From an uncultured Pelagibacteraceae bacterium (GTDB lineage: Bacteria; Pseudomonadota; Alphaproteobacteria; Pelagibacterales; Pelagibacteraceae): 64,000 nucleotides of DNA. Both the position numbers and the translations under genes were made by a program. Each line of letters starts with the position of its first letter. Position 1 is the first letter of the stretch. The stretch covers positions 62,001 through 126,000 of the forward strand of contig CACMZL010000003.1 of assembly GCA_902618205.1 (NCBI GenBank). Direction: 5' to 3'. Under the pieces are notes generated by a model that did no database searches, was not told where the DNA came from, and worked only from the letters and a program-made list of their open reading frames with translations. Positions 17,316 to 25,597 of this stretch are shown here, one piece after another.

Positions 17316-18602
17316 TTAGTTTGAAAAACCATATTTTCTAAGTCTAACATCACCAGTTCTAGCATGAGCTTCCATACCCTCGTACCTAGAAATTCGAGCT
17401 GCAGCAGCACCGACCTCTTTATTAGATTCTTTATTCATTTTTTGGTAAGTAACTGTTTTTATAAATTTTCCAACGTATAAGCCGCCAGTATATTTTCCCG
17501 CTCCCTTTGTTGGTAAAATATGATTTGGTCCAGAACATTTGTCACCATATGCAACTGTTGTTTCCTCACCTAAAAATAACGAACCATAATTTTTTAAATT
17601 TTTTAAATACCAGTCTAAGTTTTCAGTCTGAACCTCTAAATGTTCGGGAGCATATTCATCACTAACTTTTAACATTTCCTCTTTAGTATCACACATAATT
17701 ACTTCTCCATAATCTCTCCATGCAGCATCAGCATTATTTCTGTTGTGTTCAGGTAGTTCTTGAATAATTTCTGGAACTCTTTTCATCACATAATCACATA
17801 AAGGTTTATCTGTCGTGTATAACCAAGCAGGAGAGTCAGGACCATGTTCAGCCTGTCCAACTAAATCATACGCAATTATTTCTTTATCAGCTGTATGATC
17901 AGCAATTATGCCTATTTCTGTTGGTCCAGCAAATAAATCAATTCCAACTTTTCCAAATAAAATTCTTTTAGACTCTGCTACAAATTTATTTCCAGGTCCA
18001 ACAATCATATCTACTTCTGGATTACCAAAGCAACCATATGCAAGCGCACCAATTGCCCCTATACCACCAATGTTCATAATTACATCTGCACCACAAAGGT
18101 TAGCTGTATAAATTATAATTGGGTTTGCACCATTTGAATCTTTTGGTGGACTTGTTGCAATTACATTCTTTACTCCGGCAACTTTTGCAGTCGTCACACT
18201 CATTATGGCAGAGGCGATATTGTTATATCTTCCCCCTGGGACGTAACACCCAACTGTATTTACAGGTATTAATTTTTGTCCTGCTATTAAACCAGGTGAT
18301 AGTTCAACTTCTGAGTCTTTTCCAAGATTTTCTAGTTGATGTTCTGCAAACTTTCTTACTCTTTCATGAGAAAACTGAATATCATCTTTAATCTTTTGAT
18401 CTAAAGTTTTGTTTATTTCATCAATTTTTTCTTTGCTAACTATTATATCACCTTCATAATTATCAAATTTTTTTAAAATATCTTTAACCCCTTGGTCCTT
18501 TGTTTTTTCTAAATCTTTTAAAATTGAACTTACTTTAGTTCTTGTTTCATCTTCACCTGTAAATGCAGTTTTTTCAGCTTTTTTTATATAAGTTATTGCC
18601 AT
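17316..18602 (-). CDS. HisD-family dehydrogenase, likely HpsN-type
   Basis: A 428-residue protein of the histidinol dehydrogenase family: GCYVPGGRYN, IVGPGNKFVAE, the zinc-region GQAEHGPDSPAW and the catalytic E-H pair in APEHLEV are all present. No histidine-biosynthesis gene is nearby. Instead it sits between a betaine-type transporter and a phosphate acyltransferase, in a region full of sulfonate genes. Family members called HpsN oxidise dihydroxypropanesulfonate to sulfolactate with NAD, which would feed SuyAB at 53.8-55.2 kb. That role is inferred from context; true histidinol dehydrogenase is the alternative. A GGGGAAAG ribosome site precedes the ATG. Confidence 0.7.
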   Translation of the reverse strand: MAITYIKKAEKTAFTGEDETRTKVSSILKDLEKTKDQGVKDILKKFDNYEGDIIVSKEKIDEINKTLDQKIKDDIQFSHERVRKFAEHQLENLGKDSEVELSPGLIAGQKLIPVNTVGCYVPGGRYNNIASAIMSVTTAKVAGVKNVIATSPPKDSNGANPIIIYTANLCGADVIMNIGGIGAIGALAYGCFGNPEVDMIVGPGNKFVAESKRILFGKVGIDLFAGPTEIGIIADHTADKEIIAYDLVGQAEHGPDSPAWLYTTDKPLCDYVMKRVPEIIQELPEHNRNNADAAWRDYGEVIMCDTKEEMLKVSDEYAPEHLEVQTENLDWYLKNLKNYGSLFLGEETTVAYGDKCSGPNHILPTKGAGKYTGGLYVGKFIKTVTYQKMNKESNKEVGAAAARISRYEGMEAHARTGDVRLRKYGFSN

Positions 18603-18661
18603 TATCTTTCCCCTAATTTTATAAATGTTTAAATTATAAAAGATGTTTATTCAACAGAAGT

Positions 18662-19573
18662 TTAATCTAAAGCAACAACAGCTGCGGCTATTGAAGCAAG
18701 TCTTGCTGTCGCATCATCTGATCTACTTGTTATAACAACAGGCACTTTACCTCCAACAACTACGCCTGCTGCACATGCTCCCATAAAATAAATCATCATT
18801 TTTACAAGCGCATTTCCAGTTTCGACATTTGGAACTAATAATACATCAGCTTCTCCAGCAACTATATTCTCAATTCCCTTAATAGAAGCAGATTTTTTTG
18901 AAATGCTATTGTCAAATGCTAAGGGTCCAAAAATATCAGCATTAAAATTTTCTTTACTTGCCAATTCAGTTAATTCTTTAGCTTCAACCGAACTCTGTAC
19001 ACTATCAATAACTTCCTCTGTTGCTGAAAGGACAGAAATCTTTGGTCTTGGAATATTAATTCTATGACTAAAATCTATAACATTTCTTAAAATATGCATT
19101 TTAGTTTTTAGGTTAGGAGAAACATTTAATGCTCCATCGGTTATGATTAATGGTTTATCATCTTTTTGTAATGTCATATGCCAAATATGACTTAGTCTTG
19201 TTTTTCCAATTAATTTATATTCTCTTTTAAGAACTTCTTTCATCAATATGTCAGTATGAATATGTCCTTTTACAATAATTTTTACTTTATCTTCTGATGC
19301 AAGTTTTGATGCAATACTTGCTGTATTATTTTCAACTGGCTCATTAATTATTTCAAAATTTGATATATCAAATTTAAGCTCATCTGCGCACTCTTGTATT
19401 TTTTGTTTATCACCTATTAATATTGGGGTTATCAATTTTTCAGAGACAGCATCCATTACCGACATCATTGGTAATTTTTTACCTGCATTTACAATGGCTG
19501 CTTTTACACCCCTTTTTTGATGAGCTATATTAAGTAAATTAACAGGGCAAACTGTAGATTTATCAGATAACAT
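18662..19573 (-). CDS. Phosphate acetyl-/butyryltransferase family
   Basis: A 303-residue protein of the phosphotransacylase family (PTA_PTB), with the C-terminal block DVLLVPNVETGNALVKM and GAKVPVV-like GGKVPVVITSRSDD. It is the length of a stand-alone catalytic domain. The reaction interconverts an acyl-CoA with an acyl phosphate. In sulfonate degraders Pta turns acetyl phosphate from Xsc into acetyl-CoA, and Xsc is encoded at 55.3 kb, so this is the likely role. The HisD-like gene follows on the same strand. Butyryl or another acyl specificity cannot be ruled out. Confidence 0.8.
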   Translation of the reverse strand: MLSDKSTVCPVNLLNIAHQKRGVKAAIVNAGKKLPMMSVMDAVSEKLITPILIGDKQKIQECADELKFDISNFEIINEPVENNTASIASKLASEDKVKIIVKGHIHTDILMKEVLKREYKLIGKTRLSHIWHMTLQKDDKPLIITDGALNVSPNLKTKMHILRNVIDFSHRINIPRPKISVLSATEEVIDSVQSSVEAKELTELASKENFNADIFGPLAFDNSISKKSASIKGIENIVAGEADVLLVPNVETGNALVKMMIYFMGACAAGVVVGGKVPVVITSRSDDATARLASIAAAVVALD

Positions 19574-19657
19574 ATGAGTTTAAATATTTGTTATGGTTCT
19601 AAATATCAATATTTTTTATTACGTTCGATATAAAAATAGTTTAAAATTGAATAAACG

Positions 19658-20506
19658 ATGGAGATAGTTACAAAAATTGCACCTATAGCGTTAGCACTTA
19701 TAATGCTAGGTCTAGGATTGGGCTTATCAACTAGAGATTTTTTGAGAGTTATAAATAATCCAAAAGATTTTACAGTCGGAATAATTTGTCAATTAGTCCT
19801 TCTCCCAATAGTCGCTTATATTTTACTTTTATTATTAAGATTACCAGTTGAATTAGCTTTAGGGTTAATGATTATTGCTGCTGCTCCTGGAGGAGTAACA
19901 TCAAATGTTTTAACAAAATTTGCGAATGGAGATGTTGCATTATCTATTTCGTTAACAGCAATAGGTAGTTTAATTAGTATTTTTTCTGTTCCATTTATTG
20001 TTTTTACTTCAGCAAAATTATTAGGCGTAACTGATTTATCCTCAGATATTACGATGACTGGTATTGCTCTTAAAATGGCACTAGTTGTAACTGTGCCAGT
20101 AATTCTTGGAATGATAATTAGAAGATTCGCTGATAACTTTATTTCGTCTAATATCAATATTGTAAATAGAATTACAGGTATTTTATTTATTGTTGTATTT
20201 GCAGCAATATGGATTGAGGAAAGAGAAAATATAATATCATACTTAGGTCAAGCGGGTTTAGCTGTTTTAATATTAAACGTAGTCATGATGACTTTGGCAT
20301 TTTACATTGCAAAAGGTTTTGCAACTGGAATACCACAGAGAAAATGTATTTCTTTAGAATGTGGATTACAAAATGGAACTTTAGCTGTATTTGTAGCAAC
20401 ACAAATTTTCAATGATGTCGCTTACATGGTCCCAACAGCTGCTTACGCATTAATAATGTATATAACTGGATTTATATTTATATATATTCTTAAAAATTCT
20501 AATTAA
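19658..20506 (+). CDS. Bile acid:sodium symporter (BASS) family carrier
   Basis: A 282-residue membrane protein with about nine or ten hydrophobic segments. The family's crossover motifs are visible: AAAPGGVTSNVLTKFANGD and ECGLQNGTLAVFVA. BASS carriers take up organic anions with sodium. It is divergent from the phosphate acyltransferase gene in the sulfonate-rich region, so an organic acid or sulfonate is a reasonable but untested substrate. Its 3' end overlaps the convergent regulator gene by eight bases. Confidence 0.85.
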   Translation: MEIVTKIAPIALALIMLGLGLGLSTRDFLRVINNPKDFTVGIICQLVLLPIVAYILLLLLRLPVELALGLMIIAAAPGGVTSNVLTKFANGDVALSISLTAIGSLISIFSVPFIVFTSAKLLGVTDLSSDITMTGIALKMALVVTVPVILGMIIRRFADNFISSNINIVNRITGILFIVVFAAIWIEERENIISYLGQAGLAVLILNVVMMTLAFYIAKGFATGIPQRKCISLECGLQNGTLAVFVATQIFNDVAYMVPTAAYALIMYITGFIFIYILKNSN

Positions 20507-21461
20507 GATTTATTTGATTGTAGGTTCTTTTTATAAAAACATTTATTGATTTTAAATTTTCATCTTGGATTATCGACATATCTTTAAAATTTTGTTTGCT
20601 GACATCAAAATTTATCAATTTATTTTTGTCTAAAGAAATAAATTTATTTTTAATTAATTTCTTGATTTTTCTTACTACTGTTGGTCTTGGTATTCCTGTT
20701 ATTTCAGAAATAGACATTGCATTAATTCCTTTTATTTTTTTATTAATAATTTTATCTCTCCATTTATCTAAATAATTATCTATTCCTTTAAGTTGTCTTC
20801 CAATTTTTGAATTATTATTCAGAATTATAGTTGCTAAAATAGTAAATATTTCCATATCACCAAAATAATTTTTCCACCTTAAGCAGTAAGGGAATAAAAA
20901 TTTATAAAATTGATACCAGCAAAATGAGAAATTATGTTTTATTAAGTTATTAATTTCATTACTAGACATTTCGTTTTTTATAACTTTTTCTTCTTTTAAA
21001 ATTTGACTAAAAACAGATAAAAGTGCGCATATATTTTTTAATGTATCATTTGGCTGTGTTGAATTGTAAGCACTTCTATCTATTGTAATCTTCTTGCCTT
21101 TTTTTTTAATTATTCCTTTTTTTTCTAGGGATATAACTTTTCTTCTGACACTTTCTTTTGGTATTTGAAGATCCTTTGATATTCTTATAAGGTTAATTTT
21201 CTCAATCTCTAATGCTTTATCCTTGTAAAAATTATTGAAAGTAATATTTAAATTATTTCGTCTGTAAAAATCAAACTGCTTACTAATCAAATAAATTAAA
21301 ATTGTGTAAGTATCTATATCTTTGAACACTTTATAAGCACCGATTGTCCATTCAGACATAAGTTTTAAAAAGAAAGGACTTAAAATATCAAAATGATTTT
21401 TGAAAATTTTATCGATAAGCTCATCATCTAGTTCGGAATTTACACTTGGTAGCTGCTTCAT
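20499..21461 (-). CDS. Putative regulator with two winged-helix domains
   Basis: A 320-residue basic protein that I do not recognise as a named family. It contains two similar helix-turn-helix segments: SKDLQIPKESVRRKVISLEK near residues 95-115 and SEITGIPRPTVVRKIKKL near 248-266. Each is followed by a wing-like stretch (KKGIIKKKGKKI, KNKFISLDKNK). The halves look like an internal duplication, each with a helical region rich in F, Y and W (FYRRNN, CWYQFYKFL). A DNA-binding regulator is likely. Two direct repeats lie just upstream of its start. It could control the adjoining taurine or BASS genes, but no inducer can be read. Confidence 0.6.
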   Translation of the reverse strand: MKQLPSVNSELDDELIDKIFKNHFDILSPFFLKLMSEWTIGAYKVFKDIDTYTILIYLISKQFDFYRRNNLNITFNNFYKDKALEIEKINLIRISKDLQIPKESVRRKVISLEKKGIIKKKGKKITIDRSAYNSTQPNDTLKNICALLSVFSQILKEEKVIKNEMSSNEINNLIKHNFSFCWYQFYKFLFPYCLRWKNYFGDMEIFTILATIILNNNSKIGRQLKGIDNYLDKWRDKIINKKIKGINAMSISEITGIPRPTVVRKIKKLIKNKFISLDKNKLINFDVSKQNFKDMSIIQDENLKSINVFIKRTYNQINLN

Positions 21462-21471
21462 AATGTATCAA

Positions 21472-21519
21472 AACCCAATTTGAACAATTTTAAAACTTGA
21501 GTCAACCCATTTTGAACAG
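21472..21519. promoter_or_regulatory. Pair of direct repeats, likely operator
   Basis: AACCCAATTTGAACAA at 21472-21487 and AACCCATTTTGAACAG at 21504-21519 match at 14 of 16 positions, and their starts are 32 bases (three helical turns) apart. They lie in the 101-base divergent gap between the double winged-helix regulator and the 68-residue protein. Both are therefore on the same face of the DNA, as expected for a regulator with two similar DNA-binding domains. Confidence 0.55.
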
Positions 21520-21562
21520 TTAAATTCTGTAAAATTTTTTTTCTATATGATTTAATAATTCA

Positions 21563-21769
21563 ATGAGTACTGAAAGCTTAAACAGAACATCTAATATTGA
21601 AATACCTGAAAAAAAACAGAGAGTAATTCGAATGTCCCCTCGTAAAGTAAATATAGATGTTCTAAAGAAACGAGTAATCACTGAAAAGAAAAAAGAGGCA
21701 CTTCAGTCAAAAATTATAATAGTTTCAGTCTGTTTATCTATCGGAATACTAGGTTATTTTGCAGGTTAA
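21563..21769 (+). CDS. Small tail-anchored membrane protein, unknown
   Basis: A 68-residue protein with a highly charged, lysine/arginine-rich N-terminal 45 residues and one hydrophobic helix at the C-terminus (IIIVSVCLSIGILGYFAG). This is the layout of a tail-anchored inner-membrane protein facing the cytoplasm. It is divergent from the double winged-helix regulator and shares the gap carrying the direct repeats. Its stop overlaps the convergent dehydrogenase gene by four bases. No family is recognised. Confidence 0.6.
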   Translation: MSTESLNRTSNIEIPEKKQRVIRMSPRKVNIDVLKKRVITEKKKEALQSKIIIVSVCLSIGILGYFAG

Positions 21770-22776
21770 TTAACTAAGAGAATATTTAAATCCTTTTTAA
21801 TATTTTTTGGAATTTTTATAGATTTTTTAGAGTTTGTTTTTGTTCTTAAAAACTTTTGCTCGCCAGGATAAAAGATTGTTTGTCCTTTTAAATTAGGTAT
21901 TTTTTTTATTCTTTTAATATTTTCTTTTATCTCTTTTTTATAATCTTTGACAAATAGATTATCTTTAAATGCTAAAAATAAATGACCGATATTTTGCGGC
22001 CCAGAGAAATCATCAAATGGGTCTTTTACTTTGCCACCGTGATTACTTCCAACAAATACTCCAGTTAAAATATCTACCATCCAGGCTAATCCAGATCCTC
22101 TAAATCCAGCTATTGGAAGTTGTACCCCAGCAAGAGCTTCTTTTGCATTTGTAGTTGGTTTACCAAATTTGTTTAAAGCAACTCCATATGGTATTTTTTT
22201 TCCTAACTTTTCTGCAATCCTAATTTTACCTCTATTAATCATTGACATTGACGTATCCAGTATAAATGGAACCTTACTACTTGTTTGAGTTCCAAAACAT
22301 ATTGGATTAGTTCCAAAGACTGATTTTTTTCCACCGAAAGGTGCAATTGCTGGAGGAGCATTTGTAAATGCGAATGTTATTAAATTTTTTTTAACCGCTT
22401 GCTCAACGTAGTATCCAGATAGACCATAATGTCCGCTGTTTTTTACAGCAACTAACCCAATCCCTGTTTTTTTTGCATTTTGAATAGTTTTTTTAATTGC
22501 TTCATCTGCTGCAACAAAACCAATAGAATTATCAGCATCAATTATTGATATAGATTTTGATATATTTTTTACAGTTATTTTAGGTCTAGGATTAATTACT
22601 TTTTTTGAGATTCTCTCACAATACATTTTTAAACGAGACAATCCATGTGAAGGCGCACCTACAAGTTCCGCATTGATAATTGCATTTGCACAAATAATAG
22701 CATGATTTGTTTTTAACCCTCTTTTTATAAAAATTTTTTTAATAATAGATTTAATTTTTGTATGATTTACAGACAT
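21766..22776 (-). CDS. LDH2/malate dehydrogenase family, maybe sulfolactate dehydrogenase
   Basis: A 336-residue NAD(P)-dependent dehydrogenase of the LDH2/ComC family (not the Rossmann-type lactate dehydrogenase). Visible family blocks are VGAPSHGLSRL, NSGHYGLSGYY with the likely catalytic histidine, and GTNPICFGTQ. Members oxidise malate, ureidoglycolate, delta-1-piperideine carboxylate or, in ComC, (R)-sulfolactate. It is 13 bases downstream of the TauC-type permease and would be made with the taurine transporter. Given suyAB and the HpsN-like gene, sulfolactate/sulfopyruvate interconversion is a reasonable guess, not a reading. Confidence 0.7.
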   Translation of the reverse strand: MSVNHTKIKSIIKKIFIKRGLKTNHAIICANAIINAELVGAPSHGLSRLKMYCERISKKVINPRPKITVKNISKSISIIDADNSIGFVAADEAIKKTIQNAKKTGIGLVAVKNSGHYGLSGYYVEQAVKKNLITFAFTNAPPAIAPFGGKKSVFGTNPICFGTQTSSKVPFILDTSMSMINRGKIRIAEKLGKKIPYGVALNKFGKPTTNAKEALAGVQLPIAGFRGSGLAWMVDILTGVFVGSNHGGKVKDPFDDFSGPQNIGHLFLAFKDNLFVKDYKKEIKENIKRIKKIPNLKGQTIFYPGEQKFLRTKTNSKKSIKIPKNIKKDLNILLVN

Positions 22777-22789
22777 TAATAGAATGAAA

Positions 22790-24715
22790 TTAACCTTTAC
22801 CTCTCCAAGGTATCGTCTTATCTATAATTTTTCTTAAAGTTATATCAAATAGAAGACCAAGAAGACCCATTATAATTATTGTTATCCAAATAACTTCGTA
22901 CTGGAAGTATTTTTTCGCAACGTTTTCAACAAAACCAATACCTGTTGTGCCTGCTAAAAATTCCGCTGCAACAAGTGTTCCCCAGCACATACCAACAGCT
23001 ACTCTAATTCCAGTTAATATTTCTGGCAGAGAGTTTGGGAAAATCACATGTCTTAAAATTTGTCTTTTTGTAGCTCCTAATGAGTGTGCTGCATGAATTT
23101 TTGAAAGCTGTGTACCTGATGCCCCAGCCCTTGCAGAAATAATCATAATAGATAACGAAACCATAAATAATAAAAATACTTTTCCAGAGTTATCAATTCC
23201 AAGCACAGAAATAATCAAAGGTGCCCATGCAAGTGGTGGAACTGGTCTGTAAAGTTCAATTAATGGATCAAAAAAACCTCTTGCAAATCTATTAAGACCC
23301 ATAAATAAACCTAGAGGAACACCAATAATAATTCCAAAAACTAATCCTAAAAATACTCTCATAAAAGAGTCCCAGATATGTCCGTAAGGAAGAGGAACTT
23401 TAAATAATTTAAAGTCACCTGTTACAACTTTTAAAACATTACTTTTAAAATTTTCTTTAACTATTCCATCTTTTGTATGAACTGGATATTCACCAGGCAA
23501 TATATCCGCTATCCAATCTGGTAAAATAAACCCTATCAGCTTACTTACATCAACCATTTCAATCCATAAAAGAGGCACATTTTTATATCCAATGCTTGGT
23601 TTCGAAAGCATCACAAATTTATTAAAAGTGTCAGATGGTTTTGGCAGCCATCTTCCTGAACCTTGTTCAGAACAAGTTGCTCCACTAGCTACAATTGTTC
23701 CCGCAGGAAACAAAAAAATATCTATTAATCTTAGTCCACCTTGTTCGTTATTTTGCAATTCATCAAACTCAATTATCGCCTCTTGCATTTCGTTTAATGC
23801 GTTAGGAGGGTAGATACTTGCAAATTCAATTCTTCTTGCAATTTTAACAATATTTTTTGCGTAATCAGATGCTATTTCTTCATTATCATCCAAACCTTTT
23901 CTATAGGCTTTAATATCATCTTTAAGTTGTTTGATTGAGTTTTTGAATTGTGGATTGTGGTTTTTTAACTTAAAAAATTTATCATTAATTATTGTTAATT
24001 GTTTTGCGGCTGCGTGAAATTTTAAACCTTTATTGGTTTGAGGTGCAGTTGGTATCTCAATAGTATTTTCAATAGAACCACTTCCAGAATTTATTGTAAT
24101 AATTCCCCAACCACCTTGTTCACTTATAAGTTTTTGTCTTTCAATTCTTTGAGAATCCGTTTCAAAAGGATAATCTTTCTTTTGAAAATTAGAGCTTAGA
24201 AGCTTTATTTCTTCTGTCATTTCCTTAAGTGAAATTTTGGTATCCATTTCTATAAGCTCTTCACTTGTCAAGAGTGGGATTAATTTAGATGTTCTATCAA
24301 TGTAACTTACAAGAATTGTTTTTTGTTGATCATTTAGATCATTAGATAATTTTATTTCATTAGCAATTTTTACAAGATTTTTATTTTCAATTTTTATTAT
24401 AGATGTGCTTTTGAATTCTCTTTCTTCAATAGGGAACTGATATTTTAAACCCATTAAAGCCTCATTAATTTTACCAACTTGGCATAATTCATTTGCTGAT
24501 TTTGGATAAAAACCTTTCGCAATATCCCATGAATAATAAAGCCACAACATTAAAATTGCACTACTACCAACTATTACCCAGTGTGTTCCACCTTTAGCTC
24601 TATCTGGATTACCAAATACAGCATCAACTCTTTCTGTTTTTATTAATCTTCTTCCATAAAGAATACATCCAATAACAGATACGATAATTAATATTGTTAC
24701 AGCTTGGGTTAACAT
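22790..24715 (-). CDS. tauC: TauC-type ABC permease with large N-terminal extension
   Basis: A 641-residue permease. The C-terminal part (about 435-641) is a normal taurine/nitrate-type permease with the EAA loop AAHSLGATKRQILRHVIFP. Usual TauC proteins have about 275 residues. Here the N-terminus adds two hydrophobic helices (about 4-22 and 47-65) flanking a cytoplasmic loop. A long charged region (about 80-330) follows, predicted to lie outside the membrane and partly coiled-coil-like, then a hydrophobic stretch near 330-350. The start overlaps the tauB stop by one base (TAATG), so the two are coupled. The extension may contact the binding protein or the cell wall; its role is unknown. Confidence 0.8.
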   Translation of the reverse strand: MLTQAVTILIIVSVIGCILYGRRLIKTERVDAVFGNPDRAKGGTHWVIVGSSAILMLWLYYSWDIAKGFYPKSANELCQVGKINEALMGLKYQFPIEEREFKSTSIIKIENKNLVKIANEIKLSNDLNDQQKTILVSYIDRTSKLIPLLTSEELIEMDTKISLKEMTEEIKLLSSNFQKKDYPFETDSQRIERQKLISEQGGWGIITINSGSGSIENTIEIPTAPQTNKGLKFHAAAKQLTIINDKFFKLKNHNPQFKNSIKQLKDDIKAYRKGLDDNEEIASDYAKNIVKIARRIEFASIYPPNALNEMQEAIIEFDELQNNEQGGLRLIDIFLFPAGTIVASGATCSEQGSGRWLPKPSDTFNKFVMLSKPSIGYKNVPLLWIEMVDVSKLIGFILPDWIADILPGEYPVHTKDGIVKENFKSNVLKVVTGDFKLFKVPLPYGHIWDSFMRVFLGLVFGIIIGVPLGLFMGLNRFARGFFDPLIELYRPVPPLAWAPLIISVLGIDNSGKVFLLFMVSLSIMIISARAGASGTQLSKIHAAHSLGATKRQILRHVIFPNSLPEILTGIRVAVGMCWGTLVAAEFLAGTTGIGFVENVAKKYFQYEVIWITIIIMGLLGLLFDITLRKIIDKTIPWRGKG

Positions 24716-25512
24716 TAATTATCTTTTCCCATTATTTCTTCTTCCATATTCCAAATCATGGATAAAATTTCCTCTCTTGTAGATGAAAATTCTTTATTTT
24801 TTTTGATTTCTCTTAAATCTTTAGTAAGTCCCATTTCTGCAAAAGGAAGATTGTACTCTTTATGTATACGACCTGGTCTTGGTGCCATTACATATAATCT
24901 TTCACCAAGTAAAAGAGCTTCCTCAACAGAGTGAGTAATTAAAATAATTGTTTTTCCAGTTTCTTTCCAAATTTTTAAAACTAATGACTGCATTTTCTCT
25001 CTAGTTAATGCATCTAATGCACCTAATGGTTCATCCATTAGAATTAAATCAGGATCATTTATTAAACATCTCGCTAGAGCAACTCTTTGCTGCATACCGC
25101 CAGATAGCTGATATGTAGGTGTGTTACCAAAACCTTTTAGTCCAACTATATCTAACCATTCCTCAACTCTTTTTGCTGTAATCTCAGGATCTTCATTTTT
25201 CATCCTAAGACCAAAGTTCACATTTTCGGAAACAGTTAACCACTCAAACAATGCGCCTTGTTGAAATACCATTCCTCTTTCAACACCAGGTCCGTCTATT
25301 TCATTATTATTTAAGGTAATTTTTCCTGAAGTTGGTCTTAAAAATCCAGCAGCTATGTTGAGTAAAGTTGTCTTTCCACAACCAGACGGGCCAAGAACTG
25401 TAAGTAATTCTCCTTTTTTTAAGGTGAAGCTAACATCTTTTAATGCATGAACTGTTTCCCCTCTTGGAGTTTTAAAAATCATGTTTAGATTTTCAGAAAC
25501 AAGATCACTCAT
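24715..25512 (-). CDS. tauB: Taurine ABC transporter ATPase
   Basis: A 265-residue ABC ATPase of the nitrate/sulfonate/taurine class. Walker A is GPSGCGKTT (about 39-47), the signature is YQLSGGMQQRVALARC, Walker B is LILMDEPLGALD and the switch histidine is in ILITHSVEEAL. It drives import of taurine or related sulfonates together with the TauC-like permease, to which it is coupled by a one-base overlap, and TauA, encoded just upstream. A terminator-like hairpin separates it from tauA. Confidence 0.9.
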   Translation of the reverse strand: MSDLVSENLNMIFKTPRGETVHALKDVSFTLKKGELLTVLGPSGCGKTTLLNIAAGFLRPTSGKITLNNNEIDGPGVERGMVFQQGALFEWLTVSENVNFGLRMKNEDPEITAKRVEEWLDIVGLKGFGNTPTYQLSGGMQQRVALARCLINDPDLILMDEPLGALDALTREKMQSLVLKIWKETGKTIILITHSVEEALLLGERLYVMAPRPGRIHKEYNLPFAEMGLTKDLREIKKNKEFSSTREEILSMIWNMEEEIMGKDN

Positions 25513-25542
25513 AGCGCTTTTATATTAGAAATTTTTAAAAAA

Positions 25543-25574
25543 AATAGGCACTAATTTTAAAATCAGTGCCTATT
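25543..25574 (-). terminator. Attenuating terminator between tauA and tauB
   Basis: Arms AATAGGCACT (25543-25552) and AGTGCCTATT (25565-25574) form a perfect 10-bp stem. Read on the minus strand it is followed directly by a run of eight T residues, the form of an intrinsic terminator. It lies between the binding-protein gene and the ATPase gene, so partial termination would give far more TauA than TauBC. Confidence 0.7.
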
Positions 25575-25597
25575 AAAAAGTTTTAAACCCTTAAATA

